Assembly: GCA_964556885.1 (NCBI GenBank)
Contig: CAZKYP010000001.1
Location: forward strand, 1 to 64,000
Source: CAZKYP01 sp964556885
GTDB taxonomy: Bacteria > Planctomycetota > Phycisphaerae > Sedimentisphaerales > Anaerobacaceae
Reading direction: 5' to 3'
DNA: 64,000 bases
A program made the position numbers and the translations under genes. Position 1 is the first letter of the stretch; every line of letters starts with the position of its first letter. The notes below the pieces were generated by a model. That model made no database searches. It had not been told where the DNA came from and saw only the letters and a program-made list of their open reading frames with translations. Shown in pieces: positions 26,843 through 35,512 of this stretch.

Positions 26843-27775
26843 TTAAACGTTTGCATACTGGTTTCTTTTTATTACCTGATATCCTTTGATCAATTCTGTT
26901 ATGCCGTCATCCAGTGAATAGACTGGCTTGAATCCCGCCGCTTCTATCTTCTCGTTGCTTACTATATAATTCCTTTTGTCCGGGTCCAGTCCAACTTTAG
27001 CCTCGACAAAATAGAATTTTGGAACCTGCTTTTGAATCCGCTCGCACAATTGCCATTTGCTCAGGTTGGCGTCGCTCAGCCCGACATTATAAGGCTGGTC
27101 TTTCATGCGATTGAAGTTGTCCAGGCAATGCAGAAAAACCCTTGCCACATCGCGTATATGGATATAGTTCCGCATAAAATGTGCCTGATAAAGAACGATA
27201 TAGCCGTCATTAACAGCGCGATATGTAAAGTCATTGACCAGAAGGTCCAGCCGCATTCTCGGGCTTATACCGAAAACCGTAGCCAGCCTTAACGTAATTA
27301 CATCACCATCGGATAACAAATCTTTTTCTATATCCACCTTTAGTCTGCCGTAAAGCGAAACAGGCTTAAGTGGTGTATCTTCAGTACAATGAATACCTTC
27401 CTGACCAATCCCATATCCGCTGTTTGTTGTCGGAAAAACAATCATCTGGTTTCTGCTTCGCAGCTCGAGAATCATTTTTATAGCATCGTATATGATCGAT
27501 TTGGCTTCGATTGGAAATTTATCACAAAGTGGTGCACCCGTAAGGCACGCAAGAGGCAGGATAACGTCGGCTTTTTTAATATGTTTCGAAATCAGGGATT
27601 TATCTCTGACATCGCCGCGAATTATGTCGAGATGTTTACTGTGACAGCAATCCAGCAGTGACGCCTGGTTGTACATAAAGTTGTCAATAACAGTGACATC
27701 ATGGCCGCTGCTCAGTAATTCCGGGACCAGAACAGAGCCAAGGTATCCTGCACCGCCTGTAACTAAAACTTCCAT
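26843..27775 (-). CDS. NAD-dependent epimerase/dehydratase (extended SDR)
   Basis: A 310-residue extended short-chain dehydrogenase. The nucleotide-binding motif GGAGYLG is at residues 7-13, and the catalytic pair is Y142 and K146 (LYGRLKVD) with the Thr/Ser residues of FPTTNSG. Family members act on nucleotide sugars as 4-epimerases, dehydratases or 4-ketoreductases. In this island with HddA/HddC-like and RmlC-like enzymes, it may act on GDP-heptose, analogous to the Cj1427-type enzymes of the Campylobacter heptose clusters. The exact reaction cannot be read from sequence. Confidence 0.84.
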   Translation of the reverse strand: MEVLVTGGAGYLGSVLVPELLSSGHDVTVIDNFMYNQASLLDCCHSKHLDIIRGDVRDKSLISKHIKKADVILPLACLTGAPLCDKFPIEAKSIIYDAIKMILELRSRNQMIVFPTTNSGYGIGQEGIHCTEDTPLKPVSLYGRLKVDIEKDLLSDGDVITLRLATVFGISPRMRLDLLVNDFTYRAVNDGYIVLYQAHFMRNYIHIRDVARVFLHCLDNFNRMKDQPYNVGLSDANLSKWQLCERIQKQVPKFYFVEAKVGLDPDKRNYIVSNEKIEAAGFKPVYSLDDGITELIKGYQVIKRNQYANV

Positions 27776-27794
27776 GTCGACCTTTTTAACGTTA

Positions 27795-28706
27795 CTAATT
27801 CCATTCCACGATTGTGTTTACGATACTTTCTTTATCAAGTCCGAGTTTACAATGAATATCTTCCCGTATCCCGTATGTATATAAATGGTCATCCGATACG
27901 GCCAGCCGCTTCAATGGAACAGATACACCGGCATCAGTTAGAATTTCGGCAACGATACTTCCGAGTCCGCCATTGATTGTATGCTCTTCGATTGTTATTG
28001 CCTTTTTTATGTTTCTTACAGCTTGAAGAATGCTCTTCGTATCGATTGGTTTGAGCCTATACAGTTCAACAACCTGCGCTTCAATTGAATACTTGACAAG
28101 TTCCTTGGCGATCTCGAGCGCCCTGTGTACCATCATGCCGGTAGCGATGATACAAATATCCCAACCTTTCTTAAGGACGGAAAATCCTTTATCTATATTT
28201 TCGTTTTCTTTATGCAGCAGGGGGTATTTGCCCCTGTCGAGCCGGCAATAAACGGGTGTTTTGGCTCGAAGAGAGACGTCAACAAGAGCGGCTGCCATAT
28301 TCGTGTCAGCCGGACTGTATATGTGCATATTTGGAAGAGCACGCATAACGGCGATATCCTCGGTGGCGTGATGGGTCGGTCCGTCTACACCGTATGCATA
28401 GCAGGGCCCCACACCTATGAGAGTTACAGGCAGATTCATAGCGCACAAATCGATTTTCAACTGCTCGTAGCAACGCAGTGTAATAAAAGAAGCTATGCTG
28501 TACACATAAACCTTCTTGCCTGCTAAGGCCATACCGGCCGCGACTGAAATAAGATTCTGCTCTGAGATGCCGCCGTTGATAAACTGCTTCGACAGGTCCG
28601 CTCGGAATTTATCCAGACTCGGGGCGCCGTATTCATTGGACATAAAAATTATGTCAGGATCAGATTTTGCCCGAGTATATAGTTTCTGGATAAATGCGTC
28701 TCTCAT
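27795..28706 (-). CDS. Transketolase, C-terminal subunit
   Basis: A 303-residue protein with the transketolase pyrimidine-binding domain and C-terminal domain. Motifs visible: the catalytic glutamate in FINGGISEQN, the conserved GPTHHATED segment, and the C-terminal IEEHTINGGLGS. With the next gene it forms a split transketolase of the kind found in sugar-biosynthesis clusters and related to DXS/TktC proteins. It lies directly downstream of its N-terminal partner, with a 22-base gap. It may supply sedoheptulose-7-phosphate or a chain-extended sugar precursor (inference). Confidence 0.88.
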   Translation of the reverse strand: MRDAFIQKLYTRAKSDPDIIFMSNEYGAPSLDKFRADLSKQFINGGISEQNLISVAAGMALAGKKVYVYSIASFITLRCYEQLKIDLCAMNLPVTLIGVGPCYAYGVDGPTHHATEDIAVMRALPNMHIYSPADTNMAAALVDVSLRAKTPVYCRLDRGKYPLLHKENENIDKGFSVLKKGWDICIIATGMMVHRALEIAKELVKYSIEAQVVELYRLKPIDTKSILQAVRNIKKAITIEEHTINGGLGSIVAEILTDAGVSVPLKRLAVSDDHLYTYGIREDIHCKLGLDKESIVNTIVEWN

Positions 28707-28728
28707 ATTAGTTCCAAATACTCTATAT

Positions 28729-29586
28729 CTAACCGCGTTCCAATTCTTCTATCGCCATTTTAATTTCTTCCTTACGGTTTAAGGAACGGACATGCCATGT
28801 CGGATCATTTTCCATAAAGGAAATGCCTTTACCTTTGACTGTTTCGGCGATGATAATCAACGGCGTGCAGGTATCTCTCGAACGGGCATAGCGAAAAGCC
28901 CCGTCAAGCTGGTTAAAATCATGTCCGTTACATACGACAGTTTCCCATCCGAAGGACTTCCACTTGTCACCAAAAGGCTCAAGGCCCGTGAAATTGTCTG
29001 TGAAATCGATTGATCCGATGTGATTTCTGTCCACAATAGCGACTATATTGTCTAATTCATGTTTGCCGGCAAACATGGCGGCTTCCCAGACCGAGCCTTC
29101 GGTACATTCGGCATCACCCATCAGTACGAACTGGAAGTGATTTTTGTTATCCATTTTCGCGGCCAGAGATATACCGGCCGCAATTCCAAGTCCATGACCG
29201 AGAGAACCGCTTGTGATTTCAACGCCGGGTATAGCTCTGTCCGGATGTCCGCCGAGAAAACAGTCACCTCGTCGGTAGCGGGTTTCGAGCCATGATACGG
29301 GGAAAAAACCGAGGTCCGCCAAAACGGCATACAGGGCGGTTTCGCCGTGTCCTTTGCTTAACAAAAATCGGTCCCGGTCTTCCCACTCTGGGACACTCGG
29401 GTCAACATTCAAATTGTGACCATAGTATAGAGAGACCAGAATATCGACACAGGAAAGTGACGAAACTATATGCCCTCCGGTGCTTATACACATTTGTAAT
29501 ACTTTTTTGCGTATTTGATTCGCTTTGTGTTCCAATTCAACCGCATTCAGATGAAGTTCTTTTAATGAAGCGATTATCGTTTCCAT
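28729..29586 (-). CDS. Transketolase, N-terminal (thiamine diphosphate-binding) subunit
   Basis: A 285-residue protein (297 if a TTG at 29622 is used). The TPP motif is GDAECTEGSVWEAAMFAG... ending at VDRN, and SKGHGETALYAVLADLGFF and SGSLGHGLGIAAG are classic transketolase segments. The ATG at 29586 gives a start close to the conserved region; neither start has a strong ribosome site, so the first 12 codons are uncertain. Together with the following gene it forms a split transketolase. Confidence 0.88.
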   Translation of the reverse strand: METIIASLKELHLNAVELEHKANQIRKKVLQMCISTGGHIVSSLSCVDILVSLYYGHNLNVDPSVPEWEDRDRFLLSKGHGETALYAVLADLGFFPVSWLETRYRRGDCFLGGHPDRAIPGVEITSGSLGHGLGIAAGISLAAKMDNKNHFQFVLMGDAECTEGSVWEAAMFAGKHELDNIVAIVDRNHIGSIDFTDNFTGLEPFGDKWKSFGWETVVCNGHDFNQLDGAFRYARSRDTCTPLIIIAETVKGKGISFMENDPTWHVRSLNRKEEIKMAIEELERG

Positions 29587-29631
29587 GTTACGTTTAGTGG
29601 TATCTTCTTTTATAATCTTCAATATTAATCT

Positions 29632-30876
29632 TCAAACCTTTCTCATGACCAGTCTGAGACTGCTTGTTAAAAGCTCTTCTTCACTATAGTCTTGCAGCTC
29701 ACTTAATATATCTGGTGTCAGTAGTTCCAAATGTTTGAAGTTCATTCCAAATCTGATATGTACCGGACTTACAATTTGAAAAAGATCAGCTACTATTGAC
29801 TTGTATTCTCTGGTGCTGATCTGGTTATATCCATCTGAATAAATATAATCGATATGAGATCCAATCGGGGCTGATTGAATGATCTCTTTGCAGCGATCTT
29901 TGTAGTATGATTTCATTCCTTCGGCGTTCTTTTTTCTAAGATGAATCCAAGGATCGTTCGGAAAAATTGTCTCTTTATGGTGACCAAAAGCCGAGTTCCA
30001 CAACGGAGCCGCAAAACAATAAATAATTCCTCTTTTTGCAGTAACTCTTACCATTTCTTCAAGCGCGTCCTTCGGATTTAAGACATGTTCTAATGTCGCC
30101 ATGGAACAACAAATATCAAAGGAATTGTCCTTAAATGGTATTTTCTCAGCCGAACCTCTGACATATCTTATCCGGGGATGTGGATAACCTTGTCCCACAT
30201 CTTCTATTATATCTAATCCTGTTACTTCTTTGGCTCCCATACAGGCGAGCAAATCACATTCCAATCCCCTATTGCACCCTACATCCAGAACGGTTTGATT
30301 ACGGATGTCAACATATTTCCTCATATCATTCAGTAAATTTTGATGATAGCTTTTTTGTTCTTTTTCCTGTTTTGTGCTTTCTTGTTTATGGGCTAATCTA
30401 TCAAAACTACCTTTGTCCAGGAAAGCCGCTCTGTTTACGAGGATAAAGTTCTTCTCGACAGGTATGACTATTTTCACCTTTAGATTTTCAAGCCGTTCTA
30501 TTACATTATCGAGCAGATTTTCATCTAATTGGCACTGGCTGAAAATCGTATATTCACCTTTTGCTTCCTGGGCCGCCAGGAGACATAACTGCACGAAATC
30601 AAGTCCTGCCGGAGGCTTAATTATTTTAATGTCGTCGATAATGGTTTTTATGTGGGATTCGTCAATCGCAACTGAGCTGTTATTGATAATTATGAGTTCG
30701 TACAGGCCGGGTAGGCTGGTTGCCAATAGTGAGTGCACGTAATTATATGCGTTTGGACAGTCAGTACCTATAAAAAGAACAATAGAGCATCGTTTCTTGA
30801 CCCGGTCTGTTCCGTAACCGGTTGCTGTCTTGACGCTATTAATGACTTTGGTGTTGTTTGGTTGAACACAGAGCAC
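29632..30876 (-). CDS. Methyltransferase with an N-terminal GT2-like remnant
   Basis: A 414-residue two-part protein. Residues about 27-140 resemble the start of a GT2 fold (CSIVLFIGTDCPNAYNYVHSLL, ELIIINNSS), but no clear DXD metal site follows (EYTIFSQCQLDE). The rest is a class I methyltransferase: TVLDVGCNRGLECDLLA, then VTGLDIIEDV and FDICCSMATLEHVLNPKDAL. The start is GTG at 30876, with GGAG about 8 bases upstream. It may be a sugar O-methyltransferase in which a degenerate GT domain binds substrate. Confidence 0.75.
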   Translation of the reverse strand: MLCVQPNNTKVINSVKTATGYGTDRVKKRCSIVLFIGTDCPNAYNYVHSLLATSLPGLYELIIINNSSVAIDESHIKTIIDDIKIIKPPAGLDFVQLCLLAAQEAKGEYTIFSQCQLDENLLDNVIERLENLKVKIVIPVEKNFILVNRAAFLDKGSFDRLAHKQESTKQEKEQKSYHQNLLNDMRKYVDIRNQTVLDVGCNRGLECDLLACMGAKEVTGLDIIEDVGQGYPHPRIRYVRGSAEKIPFKDNSFDICCSMATLEHVLNPKDALEEMVRVTAKRGIIYCFAAPLWNSAFGHHKETIFPNDPWIHLRKKNAEGMKSYYKDRCKEIIQSAPIGSHIDYIYSDGYNQISTREYKSIVADLFQIVSPVHIRFGMNFKHLELLTPDILSELQDYSEEELLTSSLRLVMRKV

Positions 30877-31113
30877 TTGTAAAGCTCCTAAAAACAGTTA
30901 TCCAAGGTTACCTTTTTAATAACTTTTCTTACTCTATAATAAGACAATCGCTTCATTTTGATGTCCTACGATTTTTCCAAGGTAATTTATTGTTCTTGTT
31001 AGATATTGATAAAGACCGGAACGAAATTGTTGATCCAGTTCTATCTCCTCCTTTCTCAAGAACACGCTTGATTGAACCGTGACTTTCCATTAATATCCAC
31101 CCCATTAGTTACT

Positions 31114-31440
31114 TTACTGTAAATCAATATTATTTCGATAAGTTCCGACTATTTTTCTGCCTATGCGGACTTGACAAAGCTTATTGGCGGCGTCGGCCTT
31201 CTGGCATTCCAGAGACAAATATAAACTGTCATATAATTCCCGGAGCCGTTTCCAATGATCTTCATAACCGGAATGTTTATGTATCCCGGCCTGTGTTATT
31301 TTCTGTACGAGTGAATCCGTCTGTGTGCCGAGCAGTTTGATTTGTTCGCCGGAAGAATTACCATGTTGAACCAGCTCGATCTGTTTTTCCAACATACTCT
31401 GTAATTCTCTCAGCATTTGTTCTTCGGTGGTTGTATTCAT
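31114..31440 (-). CDS. Small coiled-coil protein, possible flagellar chaperone (unrecognised)
   Basis: A 108-residue largely helical protein, acidic and rich in Gln/Leu, with no recognised domain. The ATG at 31440 was chosen because it overlaps the stop of the upstream TPR gene (TGATG), indicating coupled translation. Helical size and composition recall FliT/FlgN-type export chaperones, but there is no direct motif to prove this. Its place in the glycosylation island next to a TPR protein hints at a role in presenting flagellin. Followed by a 237-base gap holding only a weak palindrome (30897-30923). Confidence 0.6.
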   Translation of the reverse strand: MNTTTEEQMLRELQSMLEKQIELVQHGNSSGEQIKLLGTQTDSLVQKITQAGIHKHSGYEDHWKRLRELYDSLYLSLECQKADAANKLCQVRIGRKIVGTYRNNIDLQ

Positions 31441-32075
31441 CAAATTTCTATTTTTGCCAGTTTTTCCTGTGCCAGACTGTGTTCGACTTCTTCCAGCAGA
31501 TTGGATGCATCCTTATGACCTGAATCCAGCGTCAGAAGGTCATAAAGTACCTGTTTTGACTGCTCCAGCTTTCCGTCTTTCAGATATAACGCTGCAAGCG
31601 GGAACATTACAGACGTATCACCCGGATGCATATCCAGATACACCTCCAGATAATGAGTAACCTGTTCGAAGGAACCCATCTGGCTGGAAGTTTGAAACAG
31701 TCCAAGGAGAGCCGCGATATTATCGCTGTCAAGTTCCAGGCATTTCAGATACATCTCGAACGACCGTCTGTAATCGCTTTTTTTCTGTGCCACCAGGCCC
31801 AGACCGGCGTAAGCCTTGGCACAGTTTTTATCGAGTCTGCATGCAACCTTGAAAGCGGCTTCCGCGTCTTCGAGCATATTTTCCTGTAGAGCAATAACTC
31901 CAAGCCCGACATAAGGACCAGCTTCATCAGTGGCAAGAACCGCCGCTTTTTCGTAATATTTTTTTGCCTGTGTGTAATTACCCAAAGAAGTGTGACAATC
32001 CCCCAATTCCTGTAATACTTCATAATGTTGCGTAGAGTCATGCTGTTGGTCGATATCGTTTTGGGTTATGTCCAT
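31440..32075 (-). CDS. TPR-repeat protein
   Basis: About 211 residues made mostly of tetratricopeptide repeats (for example the helix pairs around YEVLQELGDCHTSLGNYTQAKKYYEKA and AKAYAGLGLVAQKKSDYRRSF). No signal peptide is seen, so it should be cytoplasmic. ATG 32075 is favoured over an in-frame TTG at 32090 because GGGA lies about 7 bases before the ATG. It overlaps the next gene by one base. Probably a scaffold that binds protein substrate for the neighbouring glycosyltransferases. Confidence 0.78.
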   Translation of the reverse strand: MDITQNDIDQQHDSTQHYEVLQELGDCHTSLGNYTQAKKYYEKAAVLATDEAGPYVGLGVIALQENMLEDAEAAFKVACRLDKNCAKAYAGLGLVAQKKSDYRRSFEMYLKCLELDSDNIAALLGLFQTSSQMGSFEQVTHYLEVYLDMHPGDTSVMFPLAALYLKDGKLEQSKQVLYDLLTLDSGHKDASNLLEEVEHSLAQEKLAKIEI

Positions 32076-32131
32076 AATTTTTTCCCACAAGTACTCCGGA
32101 GATTTTCACTTGTTCCGGTAAGTAATCCGTT

Positions 32132-33709
32132 TCAGCGACATCCGGAAAAATATTCCATTTCATTGTTAAGTATCTGTTCAGCCGATTCGAGCAGTTCAAT
32201 TGCCGAATCGAAATTATTCTCGTTTCGTTTAATCTTCGCCTCTAATAAAAGCGTATCCACAGAGGGTCTTTGATTGTTAATTTCACTGTTGAGTATCGCT
32301 GCTCTTCTTAAATCTCCGGCTTTATAGAATGCCTTTGCGGCCATAGTCATCATCCACAACCGGTTCCGATGGTTGTCAGCAATGTGCTCAAACAATTCGG
32401 CCGCTTCCAGCCATTCTCCATCCCGGCCGGCCGATTTAGCCTGTTGGAGTAAATTGTCGAACTGGAAAGGATACTCCTTAAAGTCCGGTTTTCTTACGGC
32501 TATTCCGGAAGCCTTTAAAGATTCATATACTGGTAAATCAGGCCTGTTTTTTCTGGCAATAAGCAGGTCTTCTTTACGAATCACCGCCGCCCAAAGTTCA
32601 TCTGTCGATTCTTCAAGCTCAAGTACCTGCCGGTCAACTGGATTGTTGATCATTGCGTATAGCGGGATTTCGATCCATAGATCCTTTATTGGATATCTGT
32701 CAGATACTATTCCGATATAATCCCCATCACATTTTTCAAGAACCGCATCAATACGTCGGGCTGAAGATGCTGTTTCATCTACTGGTATGAAAATCAGGTT
32801 GGGCATATCGGTATTTAATTTGGCAAACTCGGACTTTGGCATGGGTATATATATTTTATATGGGTAGAACGTACACCGCCAGATAGTAAGTATGGCCGTA
32901 GCAGTCTGTATGTCTACGTGGTCGGAGAGAAATATGAGTGACATATCCTTAATCTTAGGCCAGGGTTTGGCCGGTCTGGTTGTTCGTATTGTCAGTACGT
33001 TCCAGAAATATTTGTTTGTATCTTTACGCTGCTGAACCGATATTCTGTCACAGTCACCCATCGGGTGGTAATATTCACCGGTGATTTCATGGACATGATG
33101 AAAATCAGAAAAGAAGACCAGCCGACGAGCCATATCCCAGTCAATTAGAACATTTAGCTGCTCGTTGTAAGGCCCGGTTTTATCAAGCAAATCCAAACGG
33201 TGCATCAGGCATACGTGCAAAACGTGATTGAATAATAACATAAGGAAACGGTCGAAGTCCCGGCTGACCTCGACAACTTTACTTAAGACCTGCCGTGTGC
33301 CGTCCGACATAACTTTACAGTAAACTTTGTAGAAGTCGCTGTAGGCGACCTGGCAATCGGTATCTCCTTCGAGGGCATCGACCAGTGTCCGGATATGATT
33401 GGGGTAATATATATCATCGTCGTCAAGGTATGCAACATATTTACCTTTGGCCCTTTCAAGGGCTTCATTTAGAGAATGGGCCTTGCCGCGGTTTTCCTTT
33501 CTGTTGATAAATATCAATCGTGGATCTTGAAATGAACGAATTATATCACTAACATCATCACCACCGTCGTTGACCACGAGTATCTGCATATTCTCGTAGC
33601 TCTGACCAAGAACGCTGGCCAGCGCCTTATGCAAATATTGGGGGCGGTTGAAAGTCGAAATAAGCACGCTAACCACCGGCCCGGCCATTTTCTCATAATT
33701 TTCCGACAT
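32132..33709 (-). CDS. GT2-family glycosyltransferase with C-terminal TPR repeats
   Basis: A 525-residue protein. Residues about 10-230 form a GT2 (GT-A) domain: VSVLISTFNRPQYLHKALASVL, QILVVNDGGDD and the acidic metal motif VAYLDDDDIYY. Residues about 425-525 are TPR-like repeats. The middle region is not recognised. It follows the GT-B/TPR gene by 36 bases in the island operon. Expected to transfer a sugar in the cytoplasm. Donor and acceptor are unknown. Confidence 0.86.
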   Translation of the reverse strand: MSENYEKMAGPVVSVLISTFNRPQYLHKALASVLGQSYENMQILVVNDGGDDVSDIIRSFQDPRLIFINRKENRGKAHSLNEALERAKGKYVAYLDDDDIYYPNHIRTLVDALEGDTDCQVAYSDFYKVYCKVMSDGTRQVLSKVVEVSRDFDRFLMLLFNHVLHVCLMHRLDLLDKTGPYNEQLNVLIDWDMARRLVFFSDFHHVHEITGEYYHPMGDCDRISVQQRKDTNKYFWNVLTIRTTRPAKPWPKIKDMSLIFLSDHVDIQTATAILTIWRCTFYPYKIYIPMPKSEFAKLNTDMPNLIFIPVDETASSARRIDAVLEKCDGDYIGIVSDRYPIKDLWIEIPLYAMINNPVDRQVLELEESTDELWAAVIRKEDLLIARKNRPDLPVYESLKASGIAVRKPDFKEYPFQFDNLLQQAKSAGRDGEWLEAAELFEHIADNHRNRLWMMTMAAKAFYKAGDLRRAAILNSEINNQRPSVDTLLLEAKIKRNENNFDSAIELLESAEQILNNEMEYFSGCR

Positions 33710-33745
33710 TCCAGGAGTATCTTACTTTCTCTTCGTAACAATGAT

Positions 33746-35302
33746 TTATGTGATCCAATTATTCTCGAATATCCGAGAACCAGTAACAGCGGGATGTTTA
33801 TATTGCTTGATATTGGAATTTTGCGAACTGTTACTTTGCGCGGCCGCAGTTTGTTGCGAATCTATTGAGGTCTCAATCTGAGTAAAAATATCGTTGATCT
33901 TGTTCAACTGTTTATTCAACGAATACTTTTCTTCTACAAAACTACGATACCTGTGCGGCTCGTACGGCCCGGAGCAAATTTGTTCGCAAAATTCTTCAGC
34001 GATATTGAATAAAAATTCGGAGGGGAACGTTTCGCTCGCTCCCGGAAAGTTATGTATTACGGGTTTCAAACCGCAAGCCATCGCTTCCAAAAGTCCCATG
34101 CCCTGACTCTCGATAAGGCTGGTCGAAACGATGTAATGTTTGTCCCTGAGCCATGCATTGACGTTTTCCTGCCAGCCGTCGAAGAAAATCACGTTGTTGA
34201 GATTAAGAGCATCAACCATGTGTCTTACATATTGCTCGATGGTTTCATCCTGGAACATACCTCCAAAGAACAGGCGGTAGCCGGGGTCTATATAGTGTAG
34301 TTTCTGCATGCACTGCAAAACAAAAGCAGGATTCTTCACCGCTCTAATGTTAGACAGGAAGGCTATGTTTTTCCCTCGCGGCCGGTCGACGAAATTAAAT
34401 TGGTCGAAATTTATACCGTTGGGAATAGTGACGATTGATGTTTGACTTTCAAGTGATGGGACCTTTCGGAAGAGGGCGTCCTTTACAAACTTGTTACCAA
34501 TTATTACAAGGTAATCGATGTCGGACCAGTTTATCTGTTGCGGCCACGGCCCATAAGCTTCATAACGATGCAATCTTATAATGTTCTTACAGACCTTTGG
34601 CATCTTGGAACCGATAACCGCAAGGTCGGTGCACCATTCAAACCATGAAATATCGCTCCATTTCATCAAGTCGTACAGTTCTTCCTCTGTTTTACCGTTA
34701 AAAATACGTATTTCAAATCGCTGGTCTGTAAATTTTGTGATTTCATCAAGAAATTTCATACCATCAGCGCCGCAAATAAATGCCAGCTTCGGTCTTTTGT
34801 AACGAATTACATCGATCATCGGCCGCAATATTTCCTGATCGGGACAAATTTGGAGGGAATGAAGCAACATTTCGATTGCCCCGGCTTTGTTATCCTGATC
34901 AAGTAATACATTGGCGGTTCTGTTCAGAACATCTGCATTTAAGATATTCATTCGCTCCATATCATTAAAAAGCTGTACCGCTTCATTTGCTCTGCCGGTC
35001 GCCAGATATGCCTCCACCAGGTTCCAAACTATTTCACCGGAATCGTTTTTCAGGGAACGGGCCTTGAGGAAATGATCTATGGCTTCTTTTGAGCGGCCCA
35101 GGCAATGGAGAATCGCTCCTGTATCATTCAGGGCCTGTGCATCATTTTTATCGGTAAGAAGATATTCCTGCATGTACACAAGGGCCTGCTCGTATTGTCC
35201 GTTTTCGGCTAATTTCAAACCTTTTTCGTAATTATTGAGGTTTCCATGGTTTCCATCATGTATTTGCCCATCGTGGCTGTTCAAATTTATGTCCTTTATC
35301 AT
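33746..35302 (-). CDS. TPR-GT4-type glycosyltransferase, first gene of the island
   Basis: A 518-residue protein with N-terminal TPR repeats (about residues 20-160; ALVYMQEYLLTDKNDAQALNDTGAILHCLGRSKEAIDHFLKA) and a GT-B glycosyltransferase (about 170-470) ending in the donor-binding pattern STSLIESQGMGLLEAMACGLKPV. It is the first gene after the sigma-54 promoter at 35375-35390. The start ATG has an AGGGAG ribosome site 8 bases upstream, displayed in the loop of a small 5-bp hairpin (35306-35321). Domain order (TPR first) is the reverse of the other island glycosyltransferases. Confidence 0.86.
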   Translation of the reverse strand: MIKDINLNSHDGQIHDGNHGNLNNYEKGLKLAENGQYEQALVYMQEYLLTDKNDAQALNDTGAILHCLGRSKEAIDHFLKARSLKNDSGEIVWNLVEAYLATGRANEAVQLFNDMERMNILNADVLNRTANVLLDQDNKAGAIEMLLHSLQICPDQEILRPMIDVIRYKRPKLAFICGADGMKFLDEITKFTDQRFEIRIFNGKTEEELYDLMKWSDISWFEWCTDLAVIGSKMPKVCKNIIRLHRYEAYGPWPQQINWSDIDYLVIIGNKFVKDALFRKVPSLESQTSIVTIPNGINFDQFNFVDRPRGKNIAFLSNIRAVKNPAFVLQCMQKLHYIDPGYRLFFGGMFQDETIEQYVRHMVDALNLNNVIFFDGWQENVNAWLRDKHYIVSTSLIESQGMGLLEAMACGLKPVIHNFPGASETFPSEFLFNIAEEFCEQICSGPYEPHRYRSFVEEKYSLNKQLNKINDIFTQIETSIDSQQTAAAQSNSSQNSNIKQYKHPAVTGSRIFENNWIT

Positions 35303-35374
35303 TTTCTATACTCCCTTATAGACCTTATTTATAGCAAGTCCAGTTGCAATAACAGCCGAAGCCTTTTTTGATTC

Positions 35375-35390
35375 AGCAAATTCCGTGCCG
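35375..35390 (-). promoter_or_regulatory. Sigma-54 promoter of the glycosylation island
   Basis: Minus strand CGGCAC-N5-TTGCT with exact RpoN spacing, identical in its -24 form to the fliO promoter. Predicted start near 35364, 62 bases upstream of the first island gene. It lies in the 210-base gap after flgL, so the island is turned on as a flagellar regulon member. Confidence 0.75.
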
Positions 35391-35512
35391 CCCGCCCGAA
35401 CCAATAAATAAAGGCAATAATATGTTGGCCGGCCCGGAAATCTGTATAAATATCAAACATCCGCGCCTTTTAAGATGGCTGCATTTCTTGCTTTGATTCT
35501 GGTAAATACTGA

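Noticed and set aside
30897..30923. Nested palindrome GTTAT...ATAAC around AAGGT/ACCTT
   Set aside because: Short arms with internal loops; no clear terminator or operator logic beyond its place upstream of the methyltransferase gene.
30953..31090. 45-codon - strand frame in the 237-base gap of the island
   Set aside because: No good ribosome site, no conserved feature; a purine-rich AAGGAGGAG within it is in mid-frame and may mislead. Not supported as a gene.
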